Below are positions 50,104-58,272 of a stretch of 64,000 nt of DNA, piece by piece. The position numbers were made by a program, and so were the translations under genes. Source of the DNA: Streptomyces netropsis (GTDB lineage Bacteria > Actinomycetota > Actinomycetes > Streptomycetales > Streptomycetaceae); the NCBI RefSeq assembly GCF_014203545.1, contig NZ_JACHJG010000003.1, forward strand, positions 496,001 to 560,000, given 5' to 3'. Numbering within the stretch: position 1 is the stretch's first letter; the number at the start of each line of letters is the position of its first letter. The notes under the pieces were generated by a model. It did not search any database, was not told the DNA's origin, and saw only the letters and a program-made list of their open reading frames with translations.

Positions 50104-50490
50104 TCAGCCTCCGGTGCTGACGTTCCGGCTGACGAACAGTTCCACCAGCCTCTCCCGGTCGGCAGCCGACACGTCGGAAAGTTCCAGAACGTCGTCACCG
50201 AGTTCCACCCGCACGGTCCGCGAGACGCCCCGGCTGCGACTCAGCCATTGGCTCACAGCGCTCACGACCGACTGGAGCATCACGGCGGACTGCCCCAGGC
50301 TCACCAACAGACCGCCGGCAGCCGCGGCATCGAAGGCCCGTGCACCCTGTGGCGCGGCCCCCGTGGACAACGGGGTCACGTCCGCCACGTCGAGCTGAAG
50401 GAGTTCCTGCCGCAAATATCCGGCCAGGCTGTTCAGATACTCCGTGTCCGCGCCGTCCTCGCGAAGGTAGAGGCGCAACTCGTCAGTCAT
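50104..50490 (-). CDS. EACC1-like partner of the caspase effector
   Basis: This 128-aa protein has LRLYLREDGADTEYLNSLAG, the segment RQELLQLDVADVTPL and AAAGGLLVSLGQSAVMLQSV. It ends with a beta-rich VRVELGDDVLELSDVSAADR. The pattern matches what I recall as the Effector-Associated Constant Component 1 (EACC1) of actinobacterial conflict systems, which accompanies proteases such as caspases or trypsins. A central amphipathic or hydrophobic helix could insert in or contact the membrane. It is the first gene of a two-gene operon, 2 nt before the caspase ATG. A signal-transducing adaptor role is inferred. Confidence 0.82.
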   Translation of the reverse strand: MTDELRLYLREDGADTEYLNSLAGYLRQELLQLDVADVTPLSTGAAPQGARAFDAAAAGGLLVSLGQSAVMLQSVVSAVSQWLSRSRGVSRTVRVELGDDVLELSDVSAADRERLVELFVSRNVSTGG

Positions 50491-50726
50491 CGGCTCACCC
50501 GCTCATGCCTGTGACCGCTGGACTTCACGGGTCCGGCCCGGATGCCCCGTACTCTTCAACGCTACGCCCCGTCGGCGTCCCCCTGCGAGGCGAAACCGGG
50601 TTCCCGCCGAGGCGGCGATCCGCTTGCCCCCGACGCCCGGCGGCGTCATGTGCGAAGGCTCGTATCTGCTGCGCTCTCCGGCGAGCGCACGGCGTCCGGC
50701 CAAGTCGGCAGAGAACCAGCACGGAC

Positions 50727-51141
50727 AGCACCGCCCTGCCCGACTGGATGCAGCCGCCCCGCCCCGAGGGATGGTTCGCGGAGGACCTGGACGAACTCCC
50801 GAACGCGCCCCGCCACACCGAACTGATCGACGGATCCCTCCGCCCCGTTCATCCCGGACCGGACGTGGTACGCGGCAGCCGACGTCGTGCTCGCCGTCGA
50901 GGTCGTCTCACCCGAGTCCGCGCACCGTGACCGCACGGTCAAGCTGCGGAAGTACGCCGAGGCCGGCATCCCGCACTACTGGCGCGTCGAGGAAGTGGAG
51001 GGCGCGCCCGTCGTCCATGTCTACGAGCTCGACGGGCCGACCCGACAGTACGCCCCGGCCGGTATCTTCCGAGGCACCCTGAAGCGCCCCGTGCCCTTCG
51101 ACATCGGTATCGACCTCGACACGCTCCTGCGCGGCACGTGA
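50727..51141 (+). pseudogene. Broken Uma2-family gene (internal deletion and frameshift)
   Basis: The sequence reads TALPDWMQPPRPEGWFAEDL and continues like the intact Uma2 copies at 52196 and 53805 up to HTELIDGSL. About 60 codons are then missing and the frame changes. It resumes at PDRTWYAAADVVLAVEVVSP in another frame and runs to the normal end (IDLDTLLRGT, stop 51139-51141). The expected ATG is also changed (AGC ACC GCC instead of ATG ACC GCC). A residual frame of 84 codons (50887-51141) could be translated but lacks the N-terminal half of the nuclease-like fold. Confidence 0.85.
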
Positions 51142-51324
51142 GCGGCGCGCCGGCATGCCCAGGGCCAGGCGCTCAAGCCGCCGTCCGAGTCGGTTCCGTG
51201 GGCCGTCGGTGTCAAAGAAGGCCACGCCCGCTCGCGCCTGCCGTCGGCGTCCCCCATCGCGCTGAACAATCGCCTGACGTACGCACGCGTCTCAGTGGAC
51301 TCGCGGACCTCAGGGGATCGACCG

Positions 51325-52059
51325 ATGGACAGAGCAGGACATCCCGATCGCAGAGCTCTCCTCGCCGGCGGACTCGGGCTCGCCACGGCCGCGCTCGCGG
51401 GGTGCTCATCGACGAGCGCCGCGCCGTCGGCGACCACCGCTCCGCCGGAAGCACAGCCGACCACGCCCGGCGCGGCGTTCGCGAGACTGATGGACGGCAA
51501 CGAGCGCTGGGTGAGCGGAGACCTTCAGCATCCCGACCGGGATCCGAACCGGCGCCAGTTCGTGGCGCAGGAGCAGAAACCCTTCGGGTCGATCCTCTCG
51601 TGCATCGACTCCCGCGTGCCGCCCGAGCTCCTCTTCGACACCGGGCTGGGTGACCTCTACGTGATGCGCACGGGCGGCGAGGCGATCGGCCCGGTGGTCA
51701 CGGGGTCCGTGGAGTACGGGCCCATGACGAGCGGCACTCCGCTCATCGTCGTCCTCGGGCATCAGCGTTGCGGCGCCGTCGCGGCGGCGTACAAGTCCCT
51801 CCGGGACGACAAGCCGCTGCCCGGCAACCTGCAGGCGATCGTCAAGGCTCTGCAGCCGGCGTACGAGCAGGCGGTCCGGGACGGCGGTGCCGACCCGGTC
51901 GAGACCATGGCCCGCGCCCAGGTCGAGCTGACCGCGGCCGACCTGCGCTCCAACGACGACCTGGCCCCACTCGTGAAAAAGGGCGCCCTTGCCGTGGTCG
52001 GCGCCTACTACTCGCTCGACACCGGCAAGGTGGAAGTCCTGGCCGGTGCGCCTTCCTGA
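51325..52059 (+). CDS. Beta-carbonic anhydrase, lipoprotein
   Basis: The 244-aa protein has a twin-arginine and lipobox signal (R9-R10, LAGC with C27), so it is probably a Tat-exported, membrane-anchored lipoprotein. The beta-carbonic anhydrase zinc ligands are readable as C93 with the D95/R97 dyad (CIDSR), H146 and C149 (GHQRCGAV). It hydrates CO2 on the outer face. ATG at 51325 has AGGGGA 7 nt upstream. It lies among Uma2 genes, unlike its usual core location, suggesting a mobile or rearranged neighbourhood. Confidence 0.92.
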   Translation: MDRAGHPDRRALLAGGLGLATAALAGCSSTSAAPSATTAPPEAQPTTPGAAFARLMDGNERWVSGDLQHPDRDPNRRQFVAQEQKPFGSILSCIDSRVPPELLFDTGLGDLYVMRTGGEAIGPVVTGSVEYGPMTSGTPLIVVLGHQRCGAVAAAYKSLRDDKPLPGNLQAIVKALQPAYEQAVRDGGADPVETMARAQVELTAADLRSNDDLAPLVKKGALAVVGAYYSLDTGKVEVLAGAPS

Positions 52060-52092
52060 TCACACGTTGCGGCGGAAGGCCCGGGCCGGACG

Positions 52093-52116
52093 AAGTCAGC
52101 ACAGGACCAGCACGGG
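52093..52116. repeat. Dispersed CAGCAC-type repeat, copy 2
   Basis: AAGTCAGCACAGGACCAGC followed by ACGGG belongs to a family of about 24-bp elements with two CAGCAC half-sites, also found at 52906-52929 and, less exactly, at 54399-54422 and 50701-50729. All flank Uma2 genes. Confidence 0.6.
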
Positions 52117-52195
52117 CAGGCAACGGGCGAGGGAAGTTCGTTCCGATCCGGGCCGTCTCGTGCCCCGAACCAAGCCGGATCTCTAGGGTTGAGAC

Positions 52196-52777
52196 ATGAC
52201 CGCCCTGCCCGACTGGATGATCCCGCCCCGTCCCGAGGGATGGCTCGCGGAAGATCTGGACCGCCTGCCGGAAGCCCCCCGCCACACCGAGCTGATCGAC
52301 GGAGCCCTCGTCTTCATGCTGTCGCCGCAGCGGGCATGGCACAGCCGCCTTGTCACCATGCTCACCGTCGCCCTCATGGAGCAGGCACCGGAAGGACTCG
52401 AAGTCGGCCGGGAGATGACCATCCGGCTCGACGAGCGCAACCGCCCCGAGCCCGACCTCCTGGTGGCCACAACCCCTTACGACCCTGACCGCACATGGTT
52501 CGCACCGAAGGACGTGCAGCTCGTGGTCGAAGTGGTCTCGCCCGAGTCCGCGCACCGCGACCGCACGGTCAAGCTGCGCAAATACGCGCAAGCCGGGATC
52601 CCCCACTACTGGTGCATCGAGGACGAGGACGGCGCACCTGTCGTCCACGTGTACGAGCTGGACGAGCCGACGGGGGCCTACGCCCCGGCCGGGATCTTCC
52701 GCCACGCCCTACAGCGTGAACTGCCTTTCGAGATCGGCCTCGATCTCGACAAGCTCACGCCGCGCAAGGGCGTGTGA
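52196..52777 (+). CDS. Uma2-family (DUF820, PD-(D/E)XK nuclease-like) protein
   Basis: The 193-aa protein matches the Uma2 family (PF05685). It has HTELIDGALVFMLSPQRAWH, the acidic EPDLLVAT strand, LVVEVVSPESAHRDRTVKLR with the catalytic-type E...K, and the KYAQAGIPHYWCIE end motif. The fold is that of restriction-endonuclease-like nucleases, but cellular role and substrate are unknown. ATG at 52196. A strong hairpin follows at 52789. It is a close paralogue of 53805-54386 and of the broken copy at 50727. Confidence 0.92.
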   Translation: MTALPDWMIPPRPEGWLAEDLDRLPEAPRHTELIDGALVFMLSPQRAWHSRLVTMLTVALMEQAPEGLEVGREMTIRLDERNRPEPDLLVATTPYDPDRTWFAPKDVQLVVEVVSPESAHRDRTVKLRKYAQAGIPHYWCIEDEDGAPVVHVYELDEPTGAYAPAGIFRHALQRELPFEIGLDLDKLTPRKGV

Positions 52778-52788
52778 ATCGACGCGAG

Positions 52789-52820
52789 AAGGGGCCGCGC
52801 TCCCGAGAGCGCGGCCCCTT
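52789..52820. terminator. Terminator after the Uma2 gene (possibly the former ychF terminator)
   Basis: AAGGGGCCGCGCTC (52789-52802) and GAGCGCGGCCCCTT (52807-52820) form a perfect 14-bp stem with a CCGA loop. It serves the plus-strand Uma2 gene ending at 52777. It also lies 20 nt beyond the ychF-like tail at 52840-52860 on the minus strand. Confidence 0.85.
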
Positions 52821-52839
52821 CCGACGTATGCGTTCGCGA

Positions 52840-52860
52840 TCAGACGTTGAAGCGGAACAC
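52840..52860 (-). other. Duplicate of the ychF 3' end
   Basis: On the minus strand this reads codons for VFRFNV followed by TGA, matching the YchF C-terminus (VEFRFNV). ACGTTGAAGCGGAAC (52844-52858) is identical to 54513-54527 inside ychF. It may be an insertion or attachment-type duplication. Confidence 0.55.
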
Positions 52861-52905
52861 CCATGACAGCGCTCCCACCTGCGGAAACTTGGTTCTGCGA
52901 GGCTC

Positions 52906-52929
52906 AAGTCAGCACAGAATCAGCACGGG
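52906..52929. repeat. Dispersed CAGCAC-type repeat, copy 3
   Basis: AAGTCAGCACAGAATCAGC followed by ACGGG; differs from the copy at 52093 at two positions. It lies just beyond the stop of the 52944-53696 gene. Confidence 0.6.
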
Positions 52930-52943
52930 AGTACGACCGACCG

Positions 52944-53696
52944 TTACGCCGGATCGCCATCGTCACTCAACGGCGCCATGGGGATCTCAGGGAGGGCGGG
53001 TTCCACCGAGTCGGAAACGTCGGCGTCCGACCTGCGTTCCGAGTCCTGCCGTTCAACACCCCGCTGAATCTGCTGACTCAACTCCTCAAGCGACCGCGCC
53101 TGTCGCCCCAGCGCTTTCGCGGTCTCCCCAAAGTGTTTGGCGACCTGATGCACACTCCACTCCACCGAGTCGGTCTCAAGGGCGCTATCCCTCAGAGCCT
53201 CAAGATCCACTGTGTAGGTCAGCGTGCCCACACGGCCGAAGGGGCCGTCCGCGTCAACCTGGAACTCGTACACCTTGGGCAGTTCCGAGGAGAAGAGTTG
53301 ATGGCCCACATCCATGACGAAGGGGATGCGGCGCTTGGGGGGAAGGGTCGCGATGCGCCGACCAACAGCACGGTTGAGGGTCTCGGCCCGCTCGGCACTC
53401 AGAGTGGTCTGGAGCGGAGGACTCACAGAGATGCGCACGTTGCGGGCCAGCGTCTGGCCGATGTTCTCGATCACCAGCACAAGCAATGACGAACCAGGGA
53501 TGCGGGGCCTGATGTCGACGATGACGTACGGTTCCGCCTGCTCGCGTTGGGCCCTCTCCGTGAGGGCGTTGACCTCGGCAACCGCCCTCGCCTGACGCCG
53601 GTTGTAGACGAGAGACCAGAACGCGGCCGTCGTGGAGAAGACGAGAGCCGCCACGGAAATGACCACCGTGGCGATCTGAACCGATGAGTCGCTCAT
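52944..53696 (-). CDS. Membrane-anchored protein of unknown function
   Basis: This 250-aa protein has one N-terminal TM (VQIATVVISVAALVFSTTAA) and a short helix with NRRQARAVAEVNALTERAQR. A beta-rich domain at about residues 50-180 (YVIVDIRPRIPGSSLLVLVI, ENIGQTLARNVRISV) resembles proteins with a CARDB/Ig-like fold. A polar tail follows. No enzyme motif. It lies alone on the minus strand between two Uma2 genes, inside the segment flanked by the ychF-end duplication. I do not recognise a family. Confidence 0.82.
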   Translation of the reverse strand: MSDSSVQIATVVISVAALVFSTTAAFWSLVYNRRQARAVAEVNALTERAQREQAEPYVIVDIRPRIPGSSLLVLVIENIGQTLARNVRISVSPPLQTTLSAERAETLNRAVGRRIATLPPKRRIPFVMDVGHQLFSSELPKVYEFQVDADGPFGRVGTLTYTVDLEALRDSALETDSVEWSVHQVAKHFGETAKALGRQARSLEELSQQIQRGVERQDSERRSDADVSDSVEPALPEIPMAPLSDDGDPA

Positions 53697-53804
53697 GACC
53701 GGATGCTAGGCAGGTGGCTGGTCGCAGCGTGGAATGTTGCCGGAAACCATCCGGCTGAGATCGTCTGCTCCCCAGCCTGAGCTGCGGGCCGCTACCGTGA
53801 AGCC

Positions 53805-54386
53805 ATGACCGCACTGCCCGACTGGATGCGCCCGCCGCGCGCGGAAGGCTGGTTCGCGGAGGACTTGGACCGCCTCCCGGAAGCGCCGCGCCACACCGAG
53901 CTGATCGACGGAGCCCTCGTATTCATGATGTCGCCCCAGCGCTGGTGGCACGGAGAGATCGTCACCGACCTCACGTTGGCTCTCAGGGCGCAGGCCCCAG
54001 CGGGCTTCAAAGTCGGCCGGGAGATGACCATTCGTCTCGATGCCCGAAACCGCCCGGAACCGGACCTCGTGGTGACCACGGCCCCGTACGACCCTGACTG
54101 CACCTGGTTCGCTCCCGAAGATGTCCAGCTCGTCGTCGAGGTCGTCTCGCCGGAATCTGCCCACCGCGACCGGACCGTCAAGCTTCGTAAGTACGCCGAG
54201 GCTGGCATCCGGCACTACTGGTGTATCGAGGACGAGGACACCGTCCCAGCCGTGCACATCTACGAGCTCGACGAGCCGACCAGCTCGTACGCGCCGGCGG
54301 GAATCTTCCGCCACGCGCTCCAGCGATCCCTGCCGTTCGAGATCAGCCTCGATCTGGACAAGCTGGCACCGGGCCAGTCGGCCTGA
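53805..54386 (+). CDS. Uma2-family (DUF820, PD-(D/E)XK nuclease-like) protein, second intact copy
   Basis: The 193-aa paralogue of 52196-52777 starts MTALPDWMRPPRAEGWFAED. It has TELIDGALVFMMSPQRWWHG, EPDLVVTTAPYD, VVEVVSPESAHRDRTVKLRK and a YWCIEDEDTVPAVHIYELDE end. The conserved acidic residues and lysine of the family are intact. It lies immediately upstream (convergent) of ychF. Its role is unknown; multiple Uma2 copies are usual in Streptomyces genomes. Confidence 0.92.
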   Translation: MTALPDWMRPPRAEGWFAEDLDRLPEAPRHTELIDGALVFMMSPQRWWHGEIVTDLTLALRAQAPAGFKVGREMTIRLDARNRPEPDLVVTTAPYDPDCTWFAPEDVQLVVEVVSPESAHRDRTVKLRKYAEAGIRHYWCIEDEDTVPAVHIYELDEPTSSYAPAGIFRHALQRSLPFEISLDLDKLAPGQSA

Positions 54387-54398
54387 CACCACGATTCC

Positions 54399-54422
54399 AA
54401 GTCAGCACCAAGTCAGCACAGG
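54399..54422. repeat. Dispersed CAGCAC-type repeat, variant copy 4
   Basis: The sequence reads GTCAGCAC-CA-AGTCAGCACAGG, two direct GTCAGCAC units, 12 nt after the Uma2 stop. It shares the CAGCAC half-sites with copies at 52093 and 52906. Confidence 0.5.
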
Positions 54423-54508
54423 AATACAGAAAGGGTCGGACTCGACGGAGCCCAACCCTCCCTGGCCTGCACGTTTGACTAATTAGTTAACGCACAGTAC
54501 GAATATCG

Positions 54509-55597
54509 CTACACGTTGAAGCGGAACTCCACCACGTCGCCGTCGGCCATCACGTACTCCTTGCCCTCCATGCGGGCCTTGCCGGCCGCGCGGGCGTCGG
54601 CGACGGAGCCGGTGGCGACCAGGTCCTCGAAGGAGATGACCTCGGCCTTGATGAAGCCCTTCTGGAAGTCGGTGTGAATGACACCGGCCGCCTCGGGGGC
54701 CGTGGCGCCCTTCTTGATCGTCCAGGCGCGGGTTTCCTTCGGGCCGGCCGTCAGGTAGGTCTGCAGGCCCAGGGTGTCGAAGCCGACGCGGCCGAGGGTG
54801 GCCAGGCCGGGCTCCTCCTGGCCCATGGACTGCAGGAGCTCCAGCGCCTCGTCGTCGTCCAGCTCGATCAGCTCGGACTCGATCTTCGCGTTGAGGAAGA
54901 TCGCCTCGGCCGGGGCGACCAGGGCGCGCTGCTCGTTCTTGAAGTCCTCGTCGACCAGCTCGTCCTCGTCGACGTTGAAGACGTAGAGGAACGGCTTGGT
55001 GGTCAGCAGGTGCAGCTCGTGCAGCAGGTCGCCGCGCTCGGTGCCCTTGGTGATGCCCGCCGAGAAGAGCGTCTGGCCGGACTCCAGGATGCCCTTGGCC
55101 TCCTCCACGGCGGCCAGGACCGCGACCTTCTCCTTCTGGAGACGGGACTCCTTGGTCAGGCGCGGGACGGCCTTCTCCACCGACTGGAGGTCCGCGAGGA
55201 TCAGCTCGGTGTTGATGGTCTCGATGTCGTCCTTGGGCGAGACCTTGCCGTCGACGTGGACGACGTTCTCGTCCTTGAAGGCACGGATGACCTGGCAGAT
55301 CGCGTCGGACTCACGGATGTTCGCGAGGAACTTGTTGCCCAGGCCCTCGCCCTCGGAGGCGCCGCGCACGATGCCCGCGATGTCGACGAAGTCGACCGTG
55401 GCGGGGAGGATCTTCTGCGAGCCGAAGATCTCCGCGAGCTTCTGCAGACGGGGGTCGGGGACACCGACGACGCCGACGTTGGGCTCGATGGTGGCGAACG
55501 GGTAGTTGGCCGCCAGTACGTCGTTCTTGGTCAGGGCGTTGAACAGGGTCGACTTGCCGACATTCGGCAGGCCGACGATTCCGATCGTGAGCGACAC
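54509..55597 (-). CDS. ychF: Obg-family ATPase YchF
   Basis: This 362-aa core protein has the P-loop [18 protein letters not shown] at residues 7-24, G3 [20 protein letters not shown], and NVDED in the G4 position instead of NKxD, the hallmark of ATP rather than GTP preference. A TGS domain at the C-terminus ([20 protein letters not shown]) ends VEFRFNV. It acts in translation or stress signalling with ribosomes. Its 3' end is duplicated at 52840-52860 and a Uma2 gene converges on it. Confidence 0.97.
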   Translation of the reverse strand: MSLTIGIVGLPNVGKSTLFNALTKNDVLAANYPFATIEPNVGVVGVPDPRLQKLAEIFGSQKILPATVDFVDIAGIVRGASEGEGLGNKFLANIRESDAICQVIRAFKDENVVHVDGKVSPKDDIETINTELILADLQSVEKAVPRLTKESRLQKEKVAVLAAVEEAKGILESGQTLFSAGITKGTERGDLLHELHLLTTKPFLYVFNVDEDELVDEDFKNEQRALVAPAEAIFLNAKIESELIELDDDEALELLQSMGQEEPGLATLGRVGFDTLGLQTYLTAGPKETRAWTIKKGATAPEAAGVIHTDFQKGFIKAEVISFEDLVATGSVADARAAGKARMEGKEYVMADGDVVEFRFNV

Positions 55598-55827
55598 GTG
55601 GCGACTTCCCGTAGCGAGATTCCCGTAGCGACGCGGGCGGCGGTTGCCGTGCGTCGTCCGGGAATGGTGTAAAGGGTCCCGGCCCCCGGGCGGGGCCGGT
55701 CAACCAGTCTACGGGTCCGCGCCACGACCCCGCCCCGAACGGGCAGTCCTTCGAACGCTTGGGCAAGGTGGCTCAAAGCGCGTGTCCAACGCCGGATTCC
55801 TCCCGCTTCTCGACCTACTTTGGTCGG

Positions 55828-56442
55828 GTGGAGCAACCCAGCACACGTACCCCGCAGCGCAAGGTCCGCCGCACGCCCCCCGTGCCGCGCCCCGCTGCCC
55901 CCGTAGGACAGGGCGAGCGCGCGACGGTCTACCGGGCGGGGCCCGGGCCCGGGCTGCCGCCGCTGCGGCAGGCGCTGGAGCGGATGCCCGCGGCCCGGCT
56001 GACGGGGCTCGGCAGCGGGCTGCTCACCGCGCTGGGGATGCTGGCGATCGGCGCGGCGGACTCGGCGCTGCTGGACGGCTCCCCCGCCGTCTACGGCGTG
56101 TTCTTCATCATCGGCAGCGTGGCCTGCGCGCTGTGGGTACGGCCCGCCGACCTCATCACCGCGCCGATCAGCGCGCCCATCGCGTACGCCGTCGGCGGGG
56201 TGCCGATCAGCGGTGGCGGGGACGGCTTCGGGTCCCAGCTCATGGGGCTGATCACCCTGCTGTCGCTGAACGCCGGGTGGCTCTACGCCGGCACCCTGCT
56301 GGCCGCGCTGATCGCCCTCGTCCGCAGGATCGCGCTGATCAGAGCGCGAAGGCGGGAGCGGAACCGGCAGCGGAAGCGGCCATCGCGGCTCCCACGATCC
56401 CCGCGCTGTTCTCCAGCCGGGCGGGAACGATCTCCGCGCTGA
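55828..56442 (+). CDS. Membrane protein, DUF6542-like
   Basis: The 204-aa protein starts at GTG 55828 ([20 protein letters not shown]). It has a Pro/Arg-rich cytoplasmic head and then four predicted TM segments ([70 protein letters not shown]). A highly basic tail follows. I recall this as DUF6542 in Streptomyces. Its 3' end overlaps the convergent ppgK gene by 104 nt, so the basic tail is encoded opposite the glucokinase C-terminus. Frames extending upstream to 55759 are less likely. Confidence 0.82.
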   Translation: MEQPSTRTPQRKVRRTPPVPRPAAPVGQGERATVYRAGPGPGLPPLRQALERMPAARLTGLGSGLLTALGMLAIGAADSALLDGSPAVYGVFFIIGSVACALWVRPADLITAPISAPIAYAVGGVPISGGGDGFGSQLMGLITLLSLNAGWLYAGTLLAALIALVRRIALIRARRRERNRQRKRPSRLPRSPRCSPAGRERSPR

Positions 56443-57103
56443 CCCCCTTGACCAGCGGCAGGAACTTGTCCGCCTTGCGGCTGACGCCGCCGCCGATCAC
56501 GAACAGCTCGGGCGAGAAGAGCCCCTCCACGTGCAGCAGGTACTTCTCGACCCGCTTGGCCCAGCGCTCCCAGCTCAGGTCCTTGTCCTCCTTGGCCCGC
56601 GTCGAGGCGCGCTTCTCCGCGTCGTGACCGCTCAGCTCCAGATGGCCCAGCTCCGTGTTGGGCACGAGCCTGCCGTCGATGAACACCGCGCTGCCGATGC
56701 CCGTGCCGAAGGTGAGGACGATGACCGTGCCCTTGCGGCCGCGGCCCGCTCCGTAGTGCATTTCGGCGATTCCGGCGGCGTCCGCGTCGTTCAGCAGCGT
56801 CACCGGCGCCCCGAGCCGCTCGCCCAGCAGGGCCGCCGCGTCCCGGTTCACCCACGCCTTGGAGACGTTCGCGGCCGTGCGCGTCGTCCCGCCGACGACC
56901 ACACCGGGGAAGGTCGCCCCGATCGGGCCGCCGGACCAGCCGAAGTGCTCCACGACCTCGCGGACGCAGTCCGCCACCGCGTCCGGGGTCGCCGGATGGG
57001 GGGTGAGGACCTTGAAGCGCTCCTCCGCCAGCTCGCCCCGGGCGAGATCGACCGGTGCGCCCTTGATGCCCGATCCGCCGATGTCCACGCCGAATACGTC
57101 CAT
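56339..57103 (-). CDS. ppgK: Polyphosphate glucokinase
   Basis: This 254-aa ROK-family kinase starts [20 protein letters not shown]. It has [20 protein letters not shown] with [31 protein letters not shown] and NTELGHLEL. It phosphorylates glucose using polyphosphate and/or ATP; this form is typical of actinobacteria. ATG at 57103 is the conserved start; the frame remains open upstream across ispH but that is antisense. The C-terminus overlaps the convergent DUF6542-like gene. Confidence 0.95.
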   Translation of the reverse strand: MDVFGVDIGGSGIKGAPVDLARGELAEERFKVLTPHPATPDAVADCVREVVEHFGWSGGPIGATFPGVVVGGTTRTAANVSKAWVNRDAAALLGERLGAPVTLLNDADAAGIAEMHYGAGRGRKGTVIVLTFGTGIGSAVFIDGRLVPNTELGHLELSGHDAEKRASTRAKEDKDLSWERWAKRVEKYLLHVEGLFSPELFVIGGGVSRKADKFLPLVKGVSAEIVPARLENSAGIVGAAMAASAAGSAPAFAL

Positions 57104-57162
57104 GACGACCACGCTAAGGGGTGCCGCCGCGCGACACCCCTCGTACGGCCCGGGCGGTCGGC

Positions 57163-58167
57163 TCAGGCGGTCCCGGACGCCTCGGACGCCTCCGCCGACA
57201 GCTCCGCGGCCTCGGCCCGCAGGTCCCGGCGCAGCTCCTTGGGCAGCGAGAAGGTGATGGACTCCTTGGCGGCCGTGATGACCTCGACGTCGGCGTAGCC
57301 GCGCTCGGCGAGCCACTCCAGGACGCCCTCGACGAGGATCTCGGGCACCGACGCGCCGGAGGTCACACCGACCGTGCTCACGCCCTCCAGCCACGCCTCG
57401 TCGATCTCGTCGGCGAAGTCCACCAGGTGGGCGGCGCGGGCGCCGGCGCCGAGGGCGACCTCGACGAGACGGACCGAGTTGGAGGAGTTCTTGGAGCCGA
57501 CGACGATCACGAGGTCGGCGTCCGCGCCCATCTGCTTGACCGCGGTCTGACGGTTCTGCGTGGCGTAGCAGATGTCGTCGCTGGGGGGGCTGATGAGCTG
57601 CGGGAACTTGGTCTTCAGCGCGTCCACGGTCTCCATCGTCTCGTCGACGGAGAGGGTGGTCTGGGAGAGCCAGACGACCTTGGACTCGTCGCGGACCTCC
57701 ACGTTGGCGACGTCCTTGGGGCCGTCGACGAGCTGGATGTGGTCCGGGGCCTCGCCGCTGGTGCCGATGACCTCCTCGTGGCCCTCGTGGCCGATGAGGA
57801 GGATGTCGTAGTCCTCGTTGGCGAAGCGGACGGCTTCCTTGTGGACCTTGGTGACCAGCGGGCACGTGGCGTCGATCGTGGCCAGCTTGCCGCGGGCGGC
57901 CTCGTCGTGGACGACCGGCGCGACACCGTGCGCCGAGAAGATCACGATGTTGCCCTCGGGCACCTCGGCCGTCTCCTCGACGAAGATGGCGCCCTTCTTC
58001 TCGAGGGTCTTGACCACGTATTTGTTGTGGACGATCTCGTGGCGCACATAGACCGGCGCACCGTACTGCTCAAGAGCCTTCTCGACGGCGATCACGGCGC
58101 GGTCGACGCCCGCGCAGTAGCCACGGGGGGCGGCGAGCAGGACCTTACGGGCGGGCGTAGCAGTCAT
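57163..58167 (-). CDS. ispH: 4-hydroxy-3-methylbut-2-enyl diphosphate reductase IspH
   Basis: The 334-aa enzyme has the three iron-sulfur cysteines in RGYCAGV (C18), DATCPLV and [10 protein letters not shown]. It also has conserved EIVHN, the SAHGVAP loop and the [11 protein letters not shown] and SGASVPE motifs. It is the last step of the non-mevalonate isoprenoid pathway, giving IPP and DMAPP. ATG at 58167 ([18 protein letters not shown]) is preferred; an ATG 9 nt upstream is possible. It is divergent from the following permease gene. Confidence 0.96.
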   Translation of the reverse strand: MTATPARKVLLAAPRGYCAGVDRAVIAVEKALEQYGAPVYVRHEIVHNKYVVKTLEKKGAIFVEETAEVPEGNIVIFSAHGVAPVVHDEAARGKLATIDATCPLVTKVHKEAVRFANEDYDILLIGHEGHEEVIGTSGEAPDHIQLVDGPKDVANVEVRDESKVVWLSQTTLSVDETMETVDALKTKFPQLISPPSDDICYATQNRQTAVKQMGADADLVIVVGSKNSSNSVRLVEVALGAGARAAHLVDFADEIDEAWLEGVSTVGVTSGASVPEILVEGVLEWLAERGYADVEVITAAKESITFSLPKELRRDLRAEAAELSAEASEASGTA

Positions 58168-58272
58168 GCCGACCATCGTACGGGCCCGGCCCACCGGCGC
58201 GTCCCGGCCGGCCGGACCGGCGTGGTGGCCGAAGCTGGAGGAACGATCCGCCGCACCAGCGAGGGGGCCTCC

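Noticed and set aside
50491-50726. Possible gene between the EACC1-like gene and the broken Uma2
   Set aside because: No frame with plausible start, codon bias and composition; treated as intergenic.
54478-54487. AT-rich palindrome ACTAATTAGT beyond the ychF stop as an attachment site
   Set aside because: Only one copy seen in the window and no integrase; the ychF-tail repeat is the better-supported duplication.
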